DNA from: CAWJKP01 sp963843465
GTDB lineage: Bacteria > Planctomycetota > Planctomycetia > Pirellulales > Thermoguttaceae
Direction: 5' to 3'
DNA: 64,000 bases
NCBI GenBank assembly: GCA_963843465.1
Contig: CAWJKP010000001.1
Span: 1,798,001 to 1,862,000, forward strand
Position 1 is the stretch's first letter. The number at the start of each line of letters is the position of its first letter. Shown here one piece after another: positions 1 to 8,517 of this stretch. The notes below the pieces were generated by a model. It was not told where the DNA came from. It searched no databases and worked only from the letters and a program-made list of their open reading frames with translations. The position numbers were made by a program, and so were the translations under genes.

Positions 1-253
1 TCTTGTTCCCCATGAGCAGATCGGCTTTGAAATCGCCGAAGAACGGGTACTCGAAGACGAGTTCCGTAGCCGGTTCAATCTCGGGGAAAATGGTCCCCAT
101 GTACGCGGCCAGGTGCTTGCTCTTCTTGAAGAACGGCTGGATGTCATCCCTCTCCGATAAGTCCGTTTTCGATTTCAGCAGCGCGCTAAAGGCCGCCAGT
201 TCCTTTTCGAACCGTTGTGGATCGAAAGTGATACGCTCAAGATTGGCGCCCAC
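1..253 (-). CDS. Shedu-like (DUF4263) protein, N-terminal part, cut by window edge
   Basis: Reading leftward from a GTG at 253 the frame is open to the window edge (about 84 residues). It contains PFFKKSKHLAAYMGTIFP and then FEYPFFGDFKADLLMGN. A hydrophobic FEYPLFGDF-ADL block followed by a conserved acidic stretch is what I remember of the start of the DUF4263/SduA nuclease domain of Shedu anti-phage proteins; the catalytic part would lie outside the window. The GTG overlaps the TAG of the upstream RelE-like gene by one base (TAGTG), so the two are probably translationally coupled. The start is inferred from this overlap. The family assignment is by memory of the motif only. Confidence 0.5.
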   Translation of the reverse strand, partial: MGANLERITFDPQRFEKELAAFSALLKSKTDLSERDDIQPFFKKSKHLAAYMGTIFPEIEPATELVFEYPFFGDFKADLLMGNK

Positions 254-525
254 TATTGCCCCGACGCTTCGATGGACTGTTTCGTGCCGATGTCGACAAC
301 GGTGAGCGTGTTGCCTTGGATCGTGAAGAAGATCCTCCAATCGCTGCTCGTCTTCAGGACGTAGACGCCAGCGAGCGAATCGAGGCTATGCGAATGCTTT
401 CGCACGAACTCGTCACCATCCCAGTTGGCCAGGTGGTCGAACCAGGCGCGAACCCGACGGCGATTCGCGTCGTCAAGCGTCCGAAGAGCAACGTCGACTG
501 ACGGCGTGGTAATGATCTCTTTCAT
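253..525 (-). CDS. RelE/ParE-superfamily-like small protein
   Basis: A 90-residue protein whose second half (GVYVLKTSSDWRIFF, then a short strand and VVDIGTKQ) has the shape of the RelE/ParE/HigB toxin fold: a helical N-terminus followed by a beta sheet carrying R and F residues. RelE-type toxins usually cleave mRNA on the ribosome; I cannot confirm the catalytic residues. No antitoxin-like gene lies immediately upstream (526-647 is non-coding). Downstream it overlaps a Shedu-like gene by one base, so it may be an operon partner of that gene and not a classical toxin-antitoxin module. Confidence 0.5.
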   Translation of the reverse strand: MKEIITTPSVDVALRTLDDANRRRVRAWFDHLANWDGDEFVRKHSHSLDSLAGVYVLKTSSDWRIFFTIQGNTLTVVDIGTKQSIEASGQ

Positions 526-647
526 GGCGGAACCCCAACTCCGAACTACGTTGGCCAGAACTGCATAATTGTACAGCGCACCCCCCGCACTGTAAATAGG
601 ACTAGCCGGCCACCCTCTTCATAGTACCGCACCAGTGCTTTCCCACC

Positions 648-1657
648 CTACTGGTGAGAGCGGGCATAATCACAAAGCGCTTGCAGGTTCTCGTGCGGCG
701 TGTCGCGGGGCACTTCGCAGCCGGCGCCGACGATGTACCGCGGACCGGCCTGGCGATGGCACTCGGCAATCGCGGCGGCGATCGACGCGGGCGTGCCGTT
801 GCGCAAGGCGGCCACCGGGTTGAGGTTTCCCAGCAGCACCTGCTCTTTTCCCATCGCCTGCCGCCCCTGGGCCAGCGAAGCCTTGAAGTCAAGGTCCACG
901 ATCTCGCAGCCCAGCCGGCCCATACCGCCGAGGATGCGGCTGGTGTTGCCGCAGATGTGCAGTCGCACGCGGGTGCCCATCGCGTGCAGGGCGTCGACCA
1001 TCTTCTTCTCATAGGGCCAGACGAACTCGTCGTAGATTTTCGGACCGACCAGCGAGGCGGCGGCGTCGCCCACGCCGATCAGGTCCGCGCCGGCTTGGAC
1101 CTGGGCCTTGGCAAAGGCGAGGTTCATCTCCAGGACGAAGTCGAACAGGTTGCGGACGAAGGGGGGGTCGTCGAAGAAGTCGAGCATCAAGGCGTTGATG
1201 CCCCGCAGGTCGGCGGCCTCGGCGCAGGGCCCCTCGATCCAGCCCTCGATCAGCCGCTTTCCGCCCACTTGCCGCCGCAGCGAGACAACCGCCTCGATCC
1301 GATCCTGCATCCGCCCGCCGCCCCGGGGGTCGGGAACTTTCAGCGACGAGAGCTTCTGCTTGTCGGCCAGCAGGGCCCGGGTCTCGTCGATCGCCGGCGG
1401 CTGGTCCTTGAAAAACTGGATCGCGGCGCCGCAATCGGCCGCCTCGCGCCCGGGTCGGAGATGCAGGAGACGAAGTCCAAGTCGAACCGCTCGGCCACGC
1501 CGAGCTGCGATTCCACCAGCACGCGATGGTCCGCCGCATACCGCCCATACGGCACTCCCGTCAGATCGGCGGCGAACATCATCGTGATCGGCATCAGCGG
1601 CAGGCAGTCGACGGGCCGCCCTGCCAGCATGGCAACGATCCGCTCATATCCGTTCAT
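648..1657 (-). pseudogene. Uroporphyrinogen-decarboxylase-family (MtaA/CmuA-like) protein, frameshifted
   Basis: The N-terminal frame starts at ATG 1657 (MNGYERIVAMLAGRPVD) and runs to CISDPGAR near 1450. The rest (EAADCGAAIQFFKDQ to the end) is one frame over, and the total span is one base short of a multiple of three. Restoring one C or G near 1455 gives DPGREAADCG, the expected family sequence. The C-terminal half has HICGN and later GAGCEVPRDTPHEN, the His-x-Cys and Cys zinc ligands of MtaA/CmuA-type corrinoid methyltransferases. It is therefore more likely a methyltransferase-like member of the UroD superfamily than heme-pathway HemE. Single-base damage here probably reflects a sequence error. 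Confidence 0.75.
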
Positions 1658-1744
1658 GGCTTGCACCCTGGGCGTGCGATTCACAGCAACGGCACAAGCC
1701 ACGATTGTAACTCAAATCCGCTGGCGGCAAAACAGCGGCACGCA

Positions 1745-2038
1745 TCAGGAGGACGCCTTGGCCCGGTCGGAATGGCCCAGATCTTTGCCCGGGGCGACGG
1801 CGTCGCGCACCAGTCGCTTGAGCTCCTTCATCTCGGGGAATCGCCCCTGCCCGGCGAGGGTCCAGAGCAGCGTCTGATCGACGCGGACCTCGAAGACCCC
1901 GCCCGTCCCCGGCACCAGGGCGACCTCGCCCAGTTCCTCCGGGAACGTGGTCAAGAGTTCCTGGGCCATCCATGCGGCCCGCAGCAGCCAGCGGCATTGG
2001 GTGCAGAAGACGATCTCGACGCGCGGTGAGCGGGGCAT
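1745..2038 (-). CDS. SelT/SelW/SelH (Rdx) family thioredoxin-like protein
   Basis: A 97-residue protein beginning MPRSPRVEIVFCTQCRWLL. The early beta strand followed by C-T-Q-C (residues 12-15) is the redox C-x-x-C position of the Rdx family; here both positions are ordinary cysteines with no selenocysteine. The GTGGVFEVRVD block and the later W-T-L-A-G-Q-G-R-F-P-E-M-K-E-L-K block match the family's second half. Start chosen at ATG 2036-2038, just before the conserved strand; longer open sequence upstream is not conserved-looking. It lies 41 bases downstream of a cysteine/corrinoid UroD-type gene's far end and has no obvious operon partner. Confidence 0.8.
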   Translation of the reverse strand: MPRSPRVEIVFCTQCRWLLRAAWMAQELLTTFPEELGEVALVPGTGGVFEVRVDQTLLWTLAGQGRFPEMKELKRLVRDAVAPGKDLGHSDRAKASS

Positions 2039-2238
2039 CGTGAAGTTGAAGGACAAAGATGATCCGCCAGGGCCATCGTGCGCGCCTGGCGGGATGAGGA
2101 CCGCTGGGCCACGCTGGGGCCGTCCGTCGCCCCAGCCTGCCGTGGCAAGCGGTGTTGCAAACTGACCACCTGTTGCGGAAGCCCTACCCTTTTTCACCTT
2201 CTGCAACAAGAGGAAACGACAACGGCCTGCCGTGCCCG

Positions 2239-2504
2239 CTAGTGGGCGACCGGGGCCGGAGTGGGAGCCATCGGAGCCGGAGCCACCGGGGCCGGCGCAA
2301 GGGTCGGCGCTGCGGCCGCCCCCTGGCGCAGGAGCTGCAGCCGCCCCCGCAGGTGCTACAGCCGCCGCAGGTGCTGCAGCCGCAGGAACTGCAACAACTG
2401 CAACAGCCGCAGCAACGGCCGCCATGGTGCCGGGCAAACGCCGTGTCGGCGGCCGCCCACCCCAGCAGCGCCAAGACGGCCAGAGTCAGAAACACTCGAT
2501 GCAT
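2239..2504 (-). CDS. Small cysteine-rich secreted protein (one-base frameshift)
   Basis: Starts at ATG 2504 behind a strong AGGAGG ribosome site about 8 bases upstream. Residues 1-24 (MHRVFLTLAVLALLGWAA...AFA) form a signal peptide, followed by a dense Cys block (RCCGCCSCC, CGCSTCGG, CSSC). After that the original frame becomes arginine-rich and implausible. The frame one base over reads PTLAPAPVAPAPMAP and ends at TAG 2239-2241, a typical Ala/Pro tail. A lost G in the G run near 2322 explains this, and the length is one short of a multiple of three. Such tiny Cys-rich exported proteins are common in planctomycetes; the role is unknown. Confidence 0.65.
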
Positions 2505-2939
2505 TTCACGTTCCTCCTATTGGAAGGTTTCGTCGACGAGGCCCTCGGCCTCGACCCAGCGACGCCGCTGGGCTACTGCGGGCTTCTCTCCCGACTTGGC
2601 CGGCCGCAGCAATTGCGCCCGGGCCCGGCCGGTATGTGGTAGGTTCGCCCGCATGTCTCGTAGAAACTGATATTCCCCAGCCACGAGCAAAGTCAATCGG
2701 CGGAAAACCGAGTAGCCGGCCCGCTGCCCGGGCGCAGCCGCCGCCTTGAAACGGGTGCAGCCGCCTAAGTCGTGTCAAAGACGATCTTTAGGGCGCCCCT
2801 CGAATTGCCTTTTGGCGGCAAGAGACATGCCCTGGGCAAGCCGGACAAAAAAATGCCAGGTCGCCGGCCTTGCCAGGGGACACTTCGTGACAGCGGTTGC
2901 CAGGAATGCGTCAGACTGTCGCGGTGTACCGACGAAGGT
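2505..2939. other. Intergenic stretch, no gene seen
   Basis: About 435 bases between the Cys-rich protein and the lipoprotein gene. It contains the ribosome site of the Cys-rich gene at its left end. Open frames exist on both strands but are Arg/Pro/Gly-rich and lack any recognisable sequence. Nothing else is supported. Confidence 0.5.
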
Positions 2940-3278
2940 TCAGTGGAGGTCTTCGATCGGCGGCGACGGCTTGAGGAGCTGCGAGGGGACGTTGGGCGCG
3001 GGACACTGGATCACCAGCGGCAATCCGTAGGCCGGCTTCTTGACCTGCGGCGCGGCCCGCGGCGCCAAGGCCAGGGGCGAAGGCGATGCCTGCGGATAGC
3101 CCGAATGGGTCGTCTGCCCTGGCGAAGCGAGCGTCTTCTTCCCGGAGGCATCCGTGGGCCAGTATTGCACGCTGCGCTGGCTGGGCCGGCCATCGCCGCC
3201 GCGCGGACTGGGGGCCGGCGACCTGCCGCAGCCCGCCCATAGCGCCAGAGCCAACATCGGGAACAAGAGCGTTTTCAT
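2940..3278 (-). CDS. Putative lipoprotein, unknown function
   Basis: A 112-residue protein starting MKTLLFPMLALALWAGCG. It has a charged start, a hydrophobic core and a Cys at residue 17 preceded by A-G, consistent with a lipobox although Trp at -3 is unusual. The rest is Pro/Ser-rich and low-complexity with no recognised domain. Start at ATG 3278 is preferred over longer upstream open sequence because it gives the signal peptide. It sits downstream of the ABC permease genes on the same strand but 170 bases away, so it may or may not share their transcript. Confidence 0.6.
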   Translation of the reverse strand: MKTLLFPMLALALWAGCGRSPAPSPRGGDGRPSQRSVQYWPTDASGKKTLASPGQTTHSGYPQASPSPLALAPRAAPQVKKPAYGLPLVIQCPAPNVPSQLLKPSPPIEDLH

Positions 3279-3447
3279 TCGGTTTCCCCACGCACTGCTT
3301 TGATAGGGGTGGGTCGAGCGAAGCGAGCCCCACCAGAACACAATGATATTATGGACTTCCGGGCGGCGAACGCAATGGCCTCCGTCCCGGGAGGGGGGCG
3401 CGTGGACCATCGGCGACGATTTTGCCGGCCCAAGCCCTGACGCTCCG

Positions 3448-4578
3448 CTAGGTCAAGGTCTTGTGCAGCCGCCGGGTTGCCATGACCAGCACCGAGGCGC
3501 CGATGATCCCCAGGGGCACAAGCTGCGTCCAAAGAACCTCCACGCCCACGCCCTTGAGAAAGATCCCGCGGATCACCACCAGGAAGTAGCGCATGGGATT
3601 CAGGCAGGTCAGATACTGCACCACCTGCGGCATGTTGGCGATGGGGAAGGCGAAGCCCGAGAGCAGCATCGCCGGGAAGAAAAAGAAGAAAGTGCTCATC
3701 ATCGCCTGCTGCTGCGTCTGGCTGATCGTGGAGATCAGCAGCCCCACGCCGAGCGTGGTCATCAAGTAGAGCGCGGTGCCGCCGAACAACAGCGCCATGC
3801 TGCCGCGCATCGGCACGTCGAACCAGAAGATGCCGATCATCGCCACCAGGAAGACGTCGATGAAGCCGATCAAGGCGAAGGGCACCGTCTTGCCGAGGAT
3901 GAACTCGACCGGCGTGATCGGCGTGACCATGATCTGTTCCATGGTGCCGATCTCCTTCTCCCGCACGATCGCCATGCTGGTCAGCAGAAGCGTCACCAGG
4001 GTGACCACGATCACGATCACGCCGGGCACGTAGAATTCGCGGCTCTCCAGGTTGTCGTTGAACCAGGCCCGGCTCCGCAGGTCGACCTGCCCCGGCATGG
4101 TGATCGCCCCCAGCGACTTCTGGTAGCGGCTCACGAGCACCTGCCGCGAGTAATCCTCGGCGATCTTGCCGGCGTAGCTCAGCACGATCCCCGCCGTGTT
4201 CGAGTCGCTGCCGTCGACGATGAGCTGGAGCTGGGCCGTGCGGCCGGCGCGGAGCTCGGCGGCGAAGCCGCGGTCATAGTGCAGCACGGCGGTGGCCTCG
4301 CCCCGGTCGATCGTCGCATCTACCTGGGCCGGGTCGTGAAGGTAGGCGACGACGTCGAAATAGCCCGATTTCACGAACCGCGCCGTCAGCTCCCGGCTGG
4401 TGACGCTGTTGTCCAGGTCGTAAACGGCCGTGGCCACGTGCTTCACGTCGGTGGTCACGGCGTAGCCGATCACCAGCACCTGGATGCAGGGGATGACGAA
4501 GATCACCGTCCGGGCCTTCGGGTCGCGGAAGACCTGGATGAACTCCTTGATCAGCATTTGCCGCACCCGTTGCAACAT
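3448..4578 (-). CDS. ABC-2 type transporter permease (YbhR-like)
   Basis: A 376-residue inner-membrane permease. Pattern: one N-terminal membrane segment (VIFVIPCIQVLVIGYAV), a large extracytoplasmic domain (about residues 50-170, with LIVDGSDSNTA and the following helix), then five closely spaced membrane segments starting near PGVIVIVVTLVTLLLTS. The block REKEIGTMEQIMVTPITP is the classic cytoplasmic coupling motif of ABC2_membrane_3 permeases. Start at ATG 4578 lies two bases after the stop of the upstream permease, so the two are translated together and likely form a heterodimer. Family and order match E. coli YbhR; the substrate is unknown. Confidence 0.9.
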   Translation of the reverse strand: MLQRVRQMLIKEFIQVFRDPKARTVIFVIPCIQVLVIGYAVTTDVKHVATAVYDLDNSVTSRELTARFVKSGYFDVVAYLHDPAQVDATIDRGEATAVLHYDRGFAAELRAGRTAQLQLIVDGSDSNTAGIVLSYAGKIAEDYSRQVLVSRYQKSLGAITMPGQVDLRSRAWFNDNLESREFYVPGVIVIVVTLVTLLLTSMAIVREKEIGTMEQIMVTPITPVEFILGKTVPFALIGFIDVFLVAMIGIFWFDVPMRGSMALLFGGTALYLMTTLGVGLLISTISQTQQQAMMSTFFFFFPAMLLSGFAFPIANMPQVVQYLTCLNPMRYFLVVIRGIFLKGVGVEVLWTQLVPLGIIGASVLVMATRRLHKTLT

Positions 4579-4580
4579 GG

Positions 4581-5714
4581 CTACACCAGCTTTTTCTTGA
4601 ATCCGACGACGGCCAAGAACACCATCGCCGCGGCGAAGGCGGCCAGCAGCGCCGCGGGCCCGGCGAGGATCTCCAGCCCCACCCCCTTGAGATAGATCCC
4701 CTTGAGGACCGTGACGAAGTAGCGGGCCGGCACGACGTAGGTGATGATCTGCACTACCCGCGGCATGTTGGCGATGGCGAAGATGAAGCCCGACAGCAGG
4801 AAGGCCGGCAGGAAGGTCAGCACCATGGCGAACTGGCTGGCCAGGAGCTGGCTGCGGGTGAGGATGCTGATCACCAGGCCCAGCGAGAGCACGCCCGCCA
4901 GGTACATCGAGGCCATGCCGAACAACAAAAGCACGCTGCCCCGCAGCGGCACGTGGAAGAGGAAGCGGCCCATGACCACGGCCAGGCACATGTCCAGAAG
5001 CCCGATGGCGAAATAAGGCACGAGCTTGCCCAGCACCAGCTCCGGCGCTTTGACCGGCGTAGAGATCAGTTGCTCCATGGTGCCCCGCTCCCACTCCCGG
5101 GCCACGGTCAAGGAGGTGAGCAGGGCCGCGATGACCATCATAATCACGGCGATCAGTCCGGGCACGATGTAGTTGCGCGATTCCAGGTCGGGATTGAACC
5201 AGACGCGCAGGCGCAGATCCAGGGGGATCTTGGGGGCCTCGTAGCCCGAGCGCAGGGCCTGCTTGTCGGTAAGCTCCTTGGAAAAGGCCCGGTTGACGGT
5301 ATCGGCGTAACCCAGGGCGATGGTGGCCGTGTTCGCGTCGCTGCCGTCGACGATGAGCTGCACCGGGGCGTCGCGGCCGGCCTCGATCCGCTGGGTAAAG
5401 TCGCGGCCGATGACCAGGGCCACCAGGGCACGCCGGGTGTCGATGTCCCGCTCCAGGTCGCGGTAATTGGTGACGTACCCGACCACCTCGAAGTACTTCG
5501 AGCCGCTGTAGCCGGCTGTCAGCCTGCGGCTGGTGGCCGTCTGGCTCTGGTCCCAGACGACCGTCGGCACGCGGTCCACGTCGAGCGTCAAGGCGTAGCC
5601 GTAAAGGGTGAGCATCAGCAACGGGATGGCCACCGCCATGCCCATGCTGCGGGCGTCGCGCAGGACGTGGAGGAACTCCTTGCGGGCCACTGCCCAGGTG
5701 CGTCGCCAGTTCAT
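4581..5714 (-). CDS. ABC-2 type transporter permease (YbhS-like)
   Basis: A 377-residue paralogue of the downstream permease with the same plan: N-terminal membrane helix (GMAVAIPLLMLTLYGYAL), a soluble domain with LIVDGSDANTATIALGYA, and a C-terminal bundle of membrane helices with the coupling motif REWERGTMEQLISTPVKAPE. It likely pairs with the downstream permease to form the channel of a drug- or envelope-component exporter. It is separated from the ATPase gene upstream by about 100 bases holding a palindromic repeat, so the operon has been invaded by a repeat element without breaking a gene. Confidence 0.9.
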   Translation of the reverse strand: MNWRRTWAVARKEFLHVLRDARSMGMAVAIPLLMLTLYGYALTLDVDRVPTVVWDQSQTATSRRLTAGYSGSKYFEVVGYVTNYRDLERDIDTRRALVALVIGRDFTQRIEAGRDAPVQLIVDGSDANTATIALGYADTVNRAFSKELTDKQALRSGYEAPKIPLDLRLRVWFNPDLESRNYIVPGLIAVIMMVIAALLTSLTVAREWERGTMEQLISTPVKAPELVLGKLVPYFAIGLLDMCLAVVMGRFLFHVPLRGSVLLLFGMASMYLAGVLSLGLVISILTRSQLLASQFAMVLTFLPAFLLSGFIFAIANMPRVVQIITYVVPARYFVTVLKGIYLKGVGLEILAGPAALLAAFAAAMVFLAVVGFKKKLV

Positions 5715-5730
5715 CGCCGCCCCCTTTGGA

Positions 5731-5804
5731 CTGCGGCGACTTGTCGCCGCTTTCTATTGGCACGGTTACTGCACACGGCGAAAAGCGGCGACAAGTCGCC
5801 GCAC
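5731..5804. repeat. Palindromic element (GCGGCGACTTGTCGCCGC family)
   Basis: Left arm CTGCGGCGACTTGTCGCC and its inverted copy are separated by about 28 bases; each arm is itself a palindrome. It lies in the gap between the ATPase and permease genes of the ABC exporter. It would form a strong hairpin in RNA and could attenuate or process the transcript; that is inference. Confidence 0.7.
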
Positions 5805-5813
5805 TCCCAAGGT

Positions 5814-6818
5814 CTATTGTGTCACCGGCCGCTGCGGCTGCTCCGCCCGGTCGCGGGCCTCGATCAACGACACGAAGACGTCCTCCAGCGAAGGCACGAT
5901 CTTCTCCATCCGCACCAGCCGCCGGCCGCGGCCGGCCAGGTAGCCGCGGATCTCGTCCATCGCCCGGGCGCCGTCGCTGGCCACCACGTGCAGGCCTCGG
6001 CCGAACATCGCCGCCTCCTTGACCCCGGCGAGCTTCTCCAGGTCGGCGATCGAGCCCTCGGCCTCGTCGCACAGGACCTCCAGCACCTCCTCCCGCATGA
6101 ACTGCGTCTTGAGCGTCTCGGGCGTGCCGTTGGCCACCAGCTCGCCGCGGTAGATCAGCCCCAGCCGGTCGCAATACTCGGCCTCGTCCATGTAATGCGT
6201 GGTGACGAAGACCGTAACCTTCTTCGCCGCCAGCTCGTAGATCAGGTCCCAGAACTGGCGGCGGCTGATGGGGTCCACGCCGGAGGTCGGCTCGTCGAGG
6301 AAGAGGATCGGCGGGTCGTGGAGGATCGCGCAGCCCAGCGCCAGCCGTTGCCGCCAGCCGGTGGAGAGCACCGAGGTCCGCCAGCGGCGATGCTCGGTGA
6401 GCCCCGACATTTCCATGACCCACTGCTTGCGGGCCTTCTTCTGCGCGGCCGGCACCTGGTAGATGCCGCTGTAAAAGTCGATGTTCTCCTCGACGGTGAG
6501 ATCTTCGTAGAGCGAGAACTTCTGGCTCATGTAGCCGATGCGGGACTTGATTTGCTCGGTTTGCCGGCGGATGTCGAAGCCGGCCACCGTGCCCGAGCCC
6601 TCCGTGGGCGTGAGGATGCCGCAGAGCATGCGGATGGTGGTCGACTTGCCGGCCCCGTTGGGTCCCAAAAAGCCGAAGATCTGTCCCTTGCGGACCTCGA
6701 AACTCACGCGGTTCACGGCCACGAAGCTGCCGAACCGCTTGACAAGATCGCGGACCACCACGGCCCGCTCGCCGCCGGGCGAAAGTTCCTCGTTTGGAGA
6801 GACCAGTTTGAGACGCAT
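5814..6818 (-). CDS. ABC transporter ATP-binding protein (like C-terminal half of YbhF)
   Basis: A 334-residue ATPase. Walker A GPNGAGKST at about 52-60, Q-loop in IGYMSQKFSLYEDL, Walker B ILFLDEPTSGVDP, and the switch His in VTTHYMDEAEY are intact. The signature loop reads LSTGWRQRL instead of LSGGQ, a deviation I also recall for the second domain of E. coli YbhF. A C-terminal regulatory-like extension ends with PSLEDVFVSLIEARD, typical of this family. It probably works as a heterodimer with the ATPase at 8518-9456, which has a canonical signature. Start at ATG 6818. Confidence 0.9.
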   Translation of the reverse strand: MRLKLVSPNEELSPGGERAVVVRDLVKRFGSFVAVNRVSFEVRKGQIFGFLGPNGAGKSTTIRMLCGILTPTEGSGTVAGFDIRRQTEQIKSRIGYMSQKFSLYEDLTVEENIDFYSGIYQVPAAQKKARKQWVMEMSGLTEHRRWRTSVLSTGWRQRLALGCAILHDPPILFLDEPTSGVDPISRRQFWDLIYELAAKKVTVFVTTHYMDEAEYCDRLGLIYRGELVANGTPETLKTQFMREEVLEVLCDEAEGSIADLEKLAGVKEAAMFGRGLHVVASDGARAMDEIRGYLAGRGRRLVRMEKIVPSLEDVFVSLIEARDRAEQPQRPVTQ

Positions 6819-7002
6819 ACAATTCTACCAACTCAAACTGCCGACGCCACCACCGGCCTCGTGCCGGTGGAGCGATGATTGGCCGCTAGAGACGTCCGCC
6901 CCCAACGGAGTTCCGAGTTTTTCCGTTTCCGCACGGCGACTTTGCAGCCGTGGCTTGTCGGCGGCCTTACGTCCCCACGCATTTATCCGGTCGTGACCAG
7001 GT

Positions 7003-7386
7003 TCAGCCAGGAGGGTGGTTCCAAGTCATTGCGCCCAGGAGGATTGCCAAGACAAACCCGACAGGGAGGACAACGATCACCCACACCAGTAGCGACCATA
7101 TCCCGGCACCGAATAGTACCCGTGAAAGAACCCCGACGCGCTGGCCCGCTCGAATTCTGCAACGAGTTGCATCCGCTGTGGCAAGCAAAATACCTGCCAC
7201 AGCCGCGAACAGCGGGAACGCAACAAGCACGGCGATCATCATCGCGCCCCCGGGCAAGCTGCGCCGGGCCTTTATGACCACGGCGACACCGAGCACCAAC
7301 CCAAAGCCGGCCGCACCCGCGACTCTTATCAACCAGCGAGGATTCGATTCGAACAGTGTGACGAAGAACTCGAGAAGTCGCTTCAT
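7003..7386 (-). CDS. Small integral membrane protein, unknown
   Basis: A 127-residue protein with about four hydrophobic segments (LIRVAGAAGFGLVLGVAVV, AMMIAVLVAFPLFAAVAGIL, VLFGAGIWSLLVWVIVVL, VGFVLAILLGAM). A short charged loop with CRIRAGQRVG links segments two and three. I do not recognise the family. It sits, with the next gene, between the two ATPase genes of the exporter, and its base composition is a little less GC-rich than the exporter genes. It could be an accessory membrane component or an insertion. Confidence 0.55.
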   Translation of the reverse strand: MKRLLEFFVTLFESNPRWLIRVAGAAGFGLVLGVAVVIKARRSLPGGAMMIAVLVAFPLFAAVAGILLATADATRCRIRAGQRVGVLSRVLFGAGIWSLLVWVIVVLPVGFVLAILLGAMTWNHPPG

Positions 7387-7480
7387 TTATGAAAGGCCAC
7401 GCGATTAGGAAACCGAAGGCCGGTGCTCTTATCGCTGTTGCAATGCCCCCTCTCTTTCAGACTCCGAATTCAAGCCTCGC

Positions 7481-8260
7481 TTAGCGTCGCTGCAAACGTT
7501 GCTCCAACATGCCGTGAATCGTATCGAGGTCGGCCGGGTTTGGCAACATTGTGGCATGGAGTTCGACCTTGCCACCGAGATCCTTAATTGTCAAAACCTT
7601 TGTGCGACCGAATGGGAGACACTTCACCTCCGAGATCGAAGTATAGGGGATCGAACGAGTCCGATTGAAGATGTTTGTTTGGGGAACGGTAATCCGGTCG
7701 GAACCAATCACGATTTTGCGCGGATGCGATTGCTCGAGAATGAAAAGATAAAGTCCATGAAAAGGCGCCAAGAACAAAAATAAGGCGAGAGCCCATAAGA
7801 ACGGCTTGCCGATTGCTTCGGGGAGCGGGATTCCAACTACCTGCAAATTGCTGCAAAGAGCCAGGTAAACGAAGAACGCACCCAAAGCAGCACAACCGGG
7901 GAACGCTAGGATCGTTTTACGCAGTGAGGTGCGGTAGCTGAATTCGGCTTGCTCGTTCTCGGCTGGAGACGGCCGCTGCGGCGCGTCTGCGTCCTTGCCA
8001 CCCGCGGCACGCATCGTTGGCGTGGTCACCGATGCCCGCCGCGGCATCGACGACGTTTCGCCACTGGCCGATTTCTTTTCGGCCGCTGCGTTGGGAAACA
8101 GTGCGTTGGCTTGTCCAGCGGGAACTGGCTGAGGCATCCCTTCCTTCCAGATAAGGTCGGTTGGCCGAAGTTTGCCGCTGGCCGCTAGCTGTTTCAATTG
8201 GGCCGACGAAAATGGGCCGAAACGCTGCGGGCCGCGATTGCAATACCATTGATCTTCCAT
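7481..8260 (-). CDS. GYF_2-domain membrane protein with PH-like C-terminal domain
   Basis: A 259-residue protein. Residues 1-50 (QWYCNRGPQRFGPFSSAQL... then GKLRPTDLIWKEGM) form a GYF_2 (DUF4339) domain, a planctomycete-rich module thought to bind proline-rich or other partners. A low-complexity linker follows, then two membrane helices (about 115-175) and a C-terminal beta-rich segment (KIVIGSDRITVPQ... RSIPYTSISEVK) resembling bacterial PH-like domains. Start is ATG 8260. The role is unknown; its placement between the exporter ATPase genes may be incidental. Confidence 0.7.
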   Translation of the reverse strand: MEDQWYCNRGPQRFGPFSSAQLKQLAASGKLRPTDLIWKEGMPQPVPAGQANALFPNAAAEKKSASGETSSMPRRASVTTPTMRAAGGKDADAPQRPSPAENEQAEFSYRTSLRKTILAFPGCAALGAFFVYLALCSNLQVVGIPLPEAIGKPFLWALALFLFLAPFHGLYLFILEQSHPRKIVIGSDRITVPQTNIFNRTRSIPYTSISEVKCLPFGRTKVLTIKDLGGKVELHATMLPNPADLDTIHGMLEQRLQRR

Positions 8261-8517
8261 GGCGCCTGCAATCCCATTAGAGCAAGAGAAGATTCCGAGA
8301 ACTAATTTCCGCTCCGGATCAATCTAAACCACCGATATATGGTGTGTCAAGAGTTCACTGTCGAAGGGTAGCCGTTCAACCCCTGGCGCACGCCGAAGAA
8401 TCAAATCGAACGGTACGGCTGCTGTGATTCTACTGCGCCCCCCGCGGAAAAGTAAATCACCCCCCCGAGAACCTCGAAATTCTTGCGGAAGCCGCTCCGA
8501 GAACTAACTCTCATTTT

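Noticed and set aside
1..305. Plus-strand open frame at the left edge
   Set aside because: It is the shadow of the Shedu-like minus-strand gene and gives no sensible protein.
648..1657. hemE (uroporphyrinogen decarboxylase of heme synthesis)
   Set aside because: The HICGN and later Cys zinc ligands fit the MtaA/CmuA-type methyltransferase group better than HemE.
3448..6831. A single 1127-codon minus-strand open frame across the ABC genes
   Set aside because: Only its last part (the downstream permease) is in the real frame; the rest is a shadow of the ATPase and first permease, which are in another frame with full motifs.
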